Source of the DNA: Hebobacterum sp964559435
GTDB lineage: Bacteria; Armatimonadota; Hebobacteria; Hebobacterales; Hebobacteraceae
DNA: 64,000 bases
Direction of reading: 5' to 3'
NCBI GenBank assembly: GCA_964559435.1
Contig: CAZLHI010000005.1
Location: forward strand, 1 to 64,000
Positions 62,163-64,000 of this stretch are shown here, one piece after another. Within the stretch, counting starts at the first letter, position 1; every line of letters begins with the position of its first letter. The translations under genes were made by a program, and so were the position numbers. The notes below the pieces were generated by a model. The model was given only the letters and a program-made list of their open reading frames with translations. It was not told the origin of the DNA and made no database searches.

Positions 62163-63647
62163 GTGTACTACCCAAGCAAAACGGAGTTCAAAGAAAAGGC
62201 GCGCAACGGCAATCTCATTCCCGTTTGGAAGGAGGTGCTTCTGGACACGGAGACGCCCGTATCCGCGTTCCGCAAGATAGGCAACAGCCAGTACGCCTTC
62301 CTGCTGGAAAGTGTGGAAGGCGGCGAGAGCGTCGGGCGGCATTCGTTCCTGGGTTCGGAGCCCTTCGCTGTGTTCACCTCTAAGGCGGATTCGGTCACCG
62401 TGATGCGCAACGGCCGGAAGTATACGCGGCGCCTCGAGCAGGGCGAGGACCCATTGCATGCGCTTGAGGCGCTCCTCGCTGAGTACACGTTCGTGCCGGT
62501 CGAGGGGCTCCCCAAGTTCTGCGGCGGCGCGGTCGGGTTCATAGGGTACGACGCCGTTCGGTTCTTCGAGAAGCTGCCCGAGCAGACGACGGACGACCTC
62601 GCCCTTCCGGATAGCCTGCTCGTGCTGACCGACACCTGCGTGATCTTCGACCACGCCTACCACCGTGGCAAGGTTCTGTCGAACGCCATCGTCAACGGCG
62701 ACCCGGACGCTGCCTATGAAGAGGCCGTGCGCAAGATCGATGCCCTCTGCGCGCGGCTCGCGGCCCCGGCGCCTGCTGTTGCCGCTCCCGCCCTACGGCC
62801 CAAGGACACAACTCTGAAGACGAACCTGACGCGGGAGGAATACGAGCGGATCGTCGTCGCCGCGAAGGAGTACATCGCGGCCGGGGACATCATCCAGGTT
62901 GTCTTGTCGCAGCGGCTCACGCGCGAGGTCGCGGCCAATGCCTTCGACATCTACCGCGCGCTGCGTTCGCTGAACCCTTCGCCGTACATGTACTACCTGA
63001 CCTACGGCGATCTCCGCATCGTGGGCAGCTCTCCCGAGCGGCTCGTCTCCGTGGAGGGCGCCGAGGTGGTCACACGTCCCATCGCGGGCTCCCGACCGCG
63101 CGGCGAGACGGCCGAGGAAGATGAGGCGCTGGCACAGGAGCTGCTGGCCGACGAGAAGGAACGTGCCGAGCACATCATGCTGCTCGACCTGGGCCGCAAC
63201 GATATCGGCCGGGTGTGCCGGTATGGCACCGTGCGCGTCGATGAGCAGATGGTGATCGAGAAGTACTCGCACGTCCAGCACATCGTCTCGAACGTTCGCG
63301 GCGAGCTGAGGGCCGATCGACATCAGTTCGACGTGCTGCGAGCGTGCTTTCCGGCCGGCACCCTCTCGGGCGCGCCGAAGGTGCGCGCGATGGAGATCAT
63401 CGAGGAGCTGGAGCCGACGCGGCGCGGCCCCTATGGGGGCGTCATCGGGTACTTCAGCTTCTCGGGCAACATGGACACGGCCATCACGATCCGCACCATC
63501 GTGTGCACTAACGGCACCGCTCACATACAGGTCGGCGCGGGCATAGTGGCCGACTCCGTGCCGTCTCGGGAGTACGACGAGTGTGTGAAGCTGAAGGGAG
63601 GGGCCCTGCTGCGAGCCATCGAGATGGCCGAGGTGGGACTTGAGTAG
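62163..63647 (+). CDS. trpE: anthranilate synthase component I
   Basis: A 494-residue chorismate-utilising enzyme that makes anthranilate with the TrpG glutaminase. The feedback-inhibition motif LLESVEGG (about 48-55) and the following GRHSFLG are intact, so Trp inhibition is expected. The catalytic C-terminal domain (about 225-490) has DIIQVVLSQR, PSPYMYYL, SSPERLV, TRPIAGSRPRG, DLGRNDIGRVC and FPAGTLSGAPKVRAMEII. GTG 62163 follows GAGGTGCAAGG. The next gene is trpS, eight bases overlapping by one reading of its start, so both are under the trp attenuator. trpG, trpD and the rest are not in the window. Confidence 0.97.
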   Translation: MYYPSKTEFKEKARNGNLIPVWKEVLLDTETPVSAFRKIGNSQYAFLLESVEGGESVGRHSFLGSEPFAVFTSKADSVTVMRNGRKYTRRLEQGEDPLHALEALLAEYTFVPVEGLPKFCGGAVGFIGYDAVRFFEKLPEQTTDDLALPDSLLVLTDTCVIFDHAYHRGKVLSNAIVNGDPDAAYEEAVRKIDALCARLAAPAPAVAAPALRPKDTTLKTNLTREEYERIVVAAKEYIAAGDIIQVVLSQRLTREVAANAFDIYRALRSLNPSPYMYYLTYGDLRIVGSSPERLVSVEGAEVVTRPIAGSRPRGETAEEDEALAQELLADEKERAEHIMLLDLGRNDIGRVCRYGTVRVDEQMVIEKYSHVQHIVSNVRGELRADRHQFDVLRACFPAGTLSGAPKVRAMEIIEELEPTRRGPYGGVIGYFSFSGNMDTAITIRTIVCTNGTAHIQVGAGIVADSVPSREYDECVKLKGGALLRAIEMAEVGLE

Positions 63648-64000
63648 GAACAAGGAGCCTAGACGGAAAGTGATCTTAACAGGCGACAGGCCGACGGGGC
63701 CGCTCCATCTCGGCCACTACACGGGCGCGCTGGCCAGCCGCGTGCGGCTGCAGTCGCAGTGCCGCACGTACATCCTGATCGCGGATCTCCAGGCGCTCAC
63801 GGACAACGCGGATCGGCCGGAGCCGGTTGCTCGCGCAGTGTGGGATGTGCTCCTCGACAATCTGGCCGTCGGCCTCGATCCGGAGCAGGTGACGTTTGTC
63901 CTCCAGTCGGGCGTGCCCGAGCTTGCGGAGCTCGCGCAGCTCTACCTCAACCTCGTGACGCTCGCGCGTCTCAGGCGCAATCCCACCGTGAAAGACCAGA
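63640..64000 (+). CDS. trpS: tryptophanyl-tRNA synthetase (partial, runs off the window)
   Basis: The first 120 or so residues of a class I synthetase: VILTGDRPTGPLHLGHYTGAL carries the HIGH-type motif HLGH, then YILIADLQALTDN and GLDPEQVTFVLQSGVPE. The KMSKS part lies beyond the window. TTG 63640 overlaps trpE by eight bases; GTG 63670, with AAGGAG at 63652-63657 (12-base spacing), is the alternative and would start right before ILTGDRPTG. Placement behind trpE and the Trp-codon attenuator ties tRNA charging to Trp supply. Confidence 0.93.
   Translation, partial: MSRNKEPRRKVILTGDRPTGPLHLGHYTGALASRVRLQSQCRTYILIADLQALTDNADRPEPVARAVWDVLLDNLAVGLDPEQVTFVLQSGVPELAELAQLYLNLVTLARLRRNPTVKDQ

Overview
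This 64 kb window is a gene-dense, GC-rich bacterial chromosome segment. No ribosomal RNA, CRISPR array or complete transposon is visible. A Terrabacteria-type organism, possibly Armatimonadota or a relative, is suggested by several features: the rplU-rpmA-obgE-proA-nadD order with an LCP-family protein and rsfS, the radical-SAM/DUF2344/RNase E-G trio, an SOS box of the Firmicutes/Actinobacteria type (GAAC-N4-GTTY), and many secreted modular proteins. The phylum is inference. Promoters found by eye fit a standard housekeeping consensus (TTGACN, 16-18 bp, TATAAT-like).

Layout. 1-8 kb: a sugar isomerase-like TIM barrel, a 23S rRNA uracil methyltransferase, a zinc-ribbon membrane protein, an acetyl-xylan-esterase-like hydrolase, a Cu+ P-type ATPase, and a thiamine-binding protein with an AIR-synthase-like partner. 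8-20.7 kb: core genes (yebC, radical SAM, DUF2344, RNase E/G, L21, L27, ObgE, ProA, NadD, an RRM protein, LCP, RsfS, a TPR/membrane protein, a nitroreductase). 20.7-21.5 kb: tRNA-Arg(CCG) followed by two tandem GIY-YIG nuclease units, each ending in a folded palindrome cluster and a copy of the tRNA 3' end. 21.5-29.5 kb: methyltransferase, HtpX, IspG, a pilin-like protein, an exonuclease and two tandem paralogous membrane proteins of unknown function. 29.5-32.7 kb: ileS behind an isoleucine-rich leader peptide and attenuator. 32.8-36.8 kb: an ECF sigma factor with a giant FecR/beta-propeller/TPR/discoidin partner. 36.8-44.5 kb: a secreted duplicated-module protein, a corA remnant, a PilB/GspE ATPase, an rRNA methyltransferase, an M42 peptidase remnant, and tldD/pmbA flanking an inverted pyruvate-kinase-C-domain gene.

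44.5-52.5 kb: a frameshifted ORF, sugar-metabolism genes, a PadR/HAAS operon, a nucleoside phosphorylase, and GNAT, Nudix and methyltransferase genes. 52.6-54.2 kb: an SOS-type operon of a DUF6504-like protein and a Y-family polymerase whose catalytic aspartates are missing (ImuB-like). 54.4-61.7 kb: a secreted CBM9-like/PHP protein, a SPOUT methyltransferase, LemA, a second HtpX, and a secreted lectin/hydrolase. 61.9-64 kb: trpE and the start of trpS behind a classical three-Trp-codon leader peptide and attenuator.

The most notable features are (1) a complete leader-peptide attenuator in front of ileS, a gene normally controlled by T-boxes, built like the trp attenuator in the same window; (2) the tRNA-tail-bearing GIY-YIG units, which look like a minimal element that inserts at, and rebuilds, a tRNA 3' end; and (3) the SOS-boxed, catalytically degenerate Y-family polymerase operon. 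Smaller signs of gene decay (corA, M42, a frameshifted ORF) lie between 38 and 45 kb.
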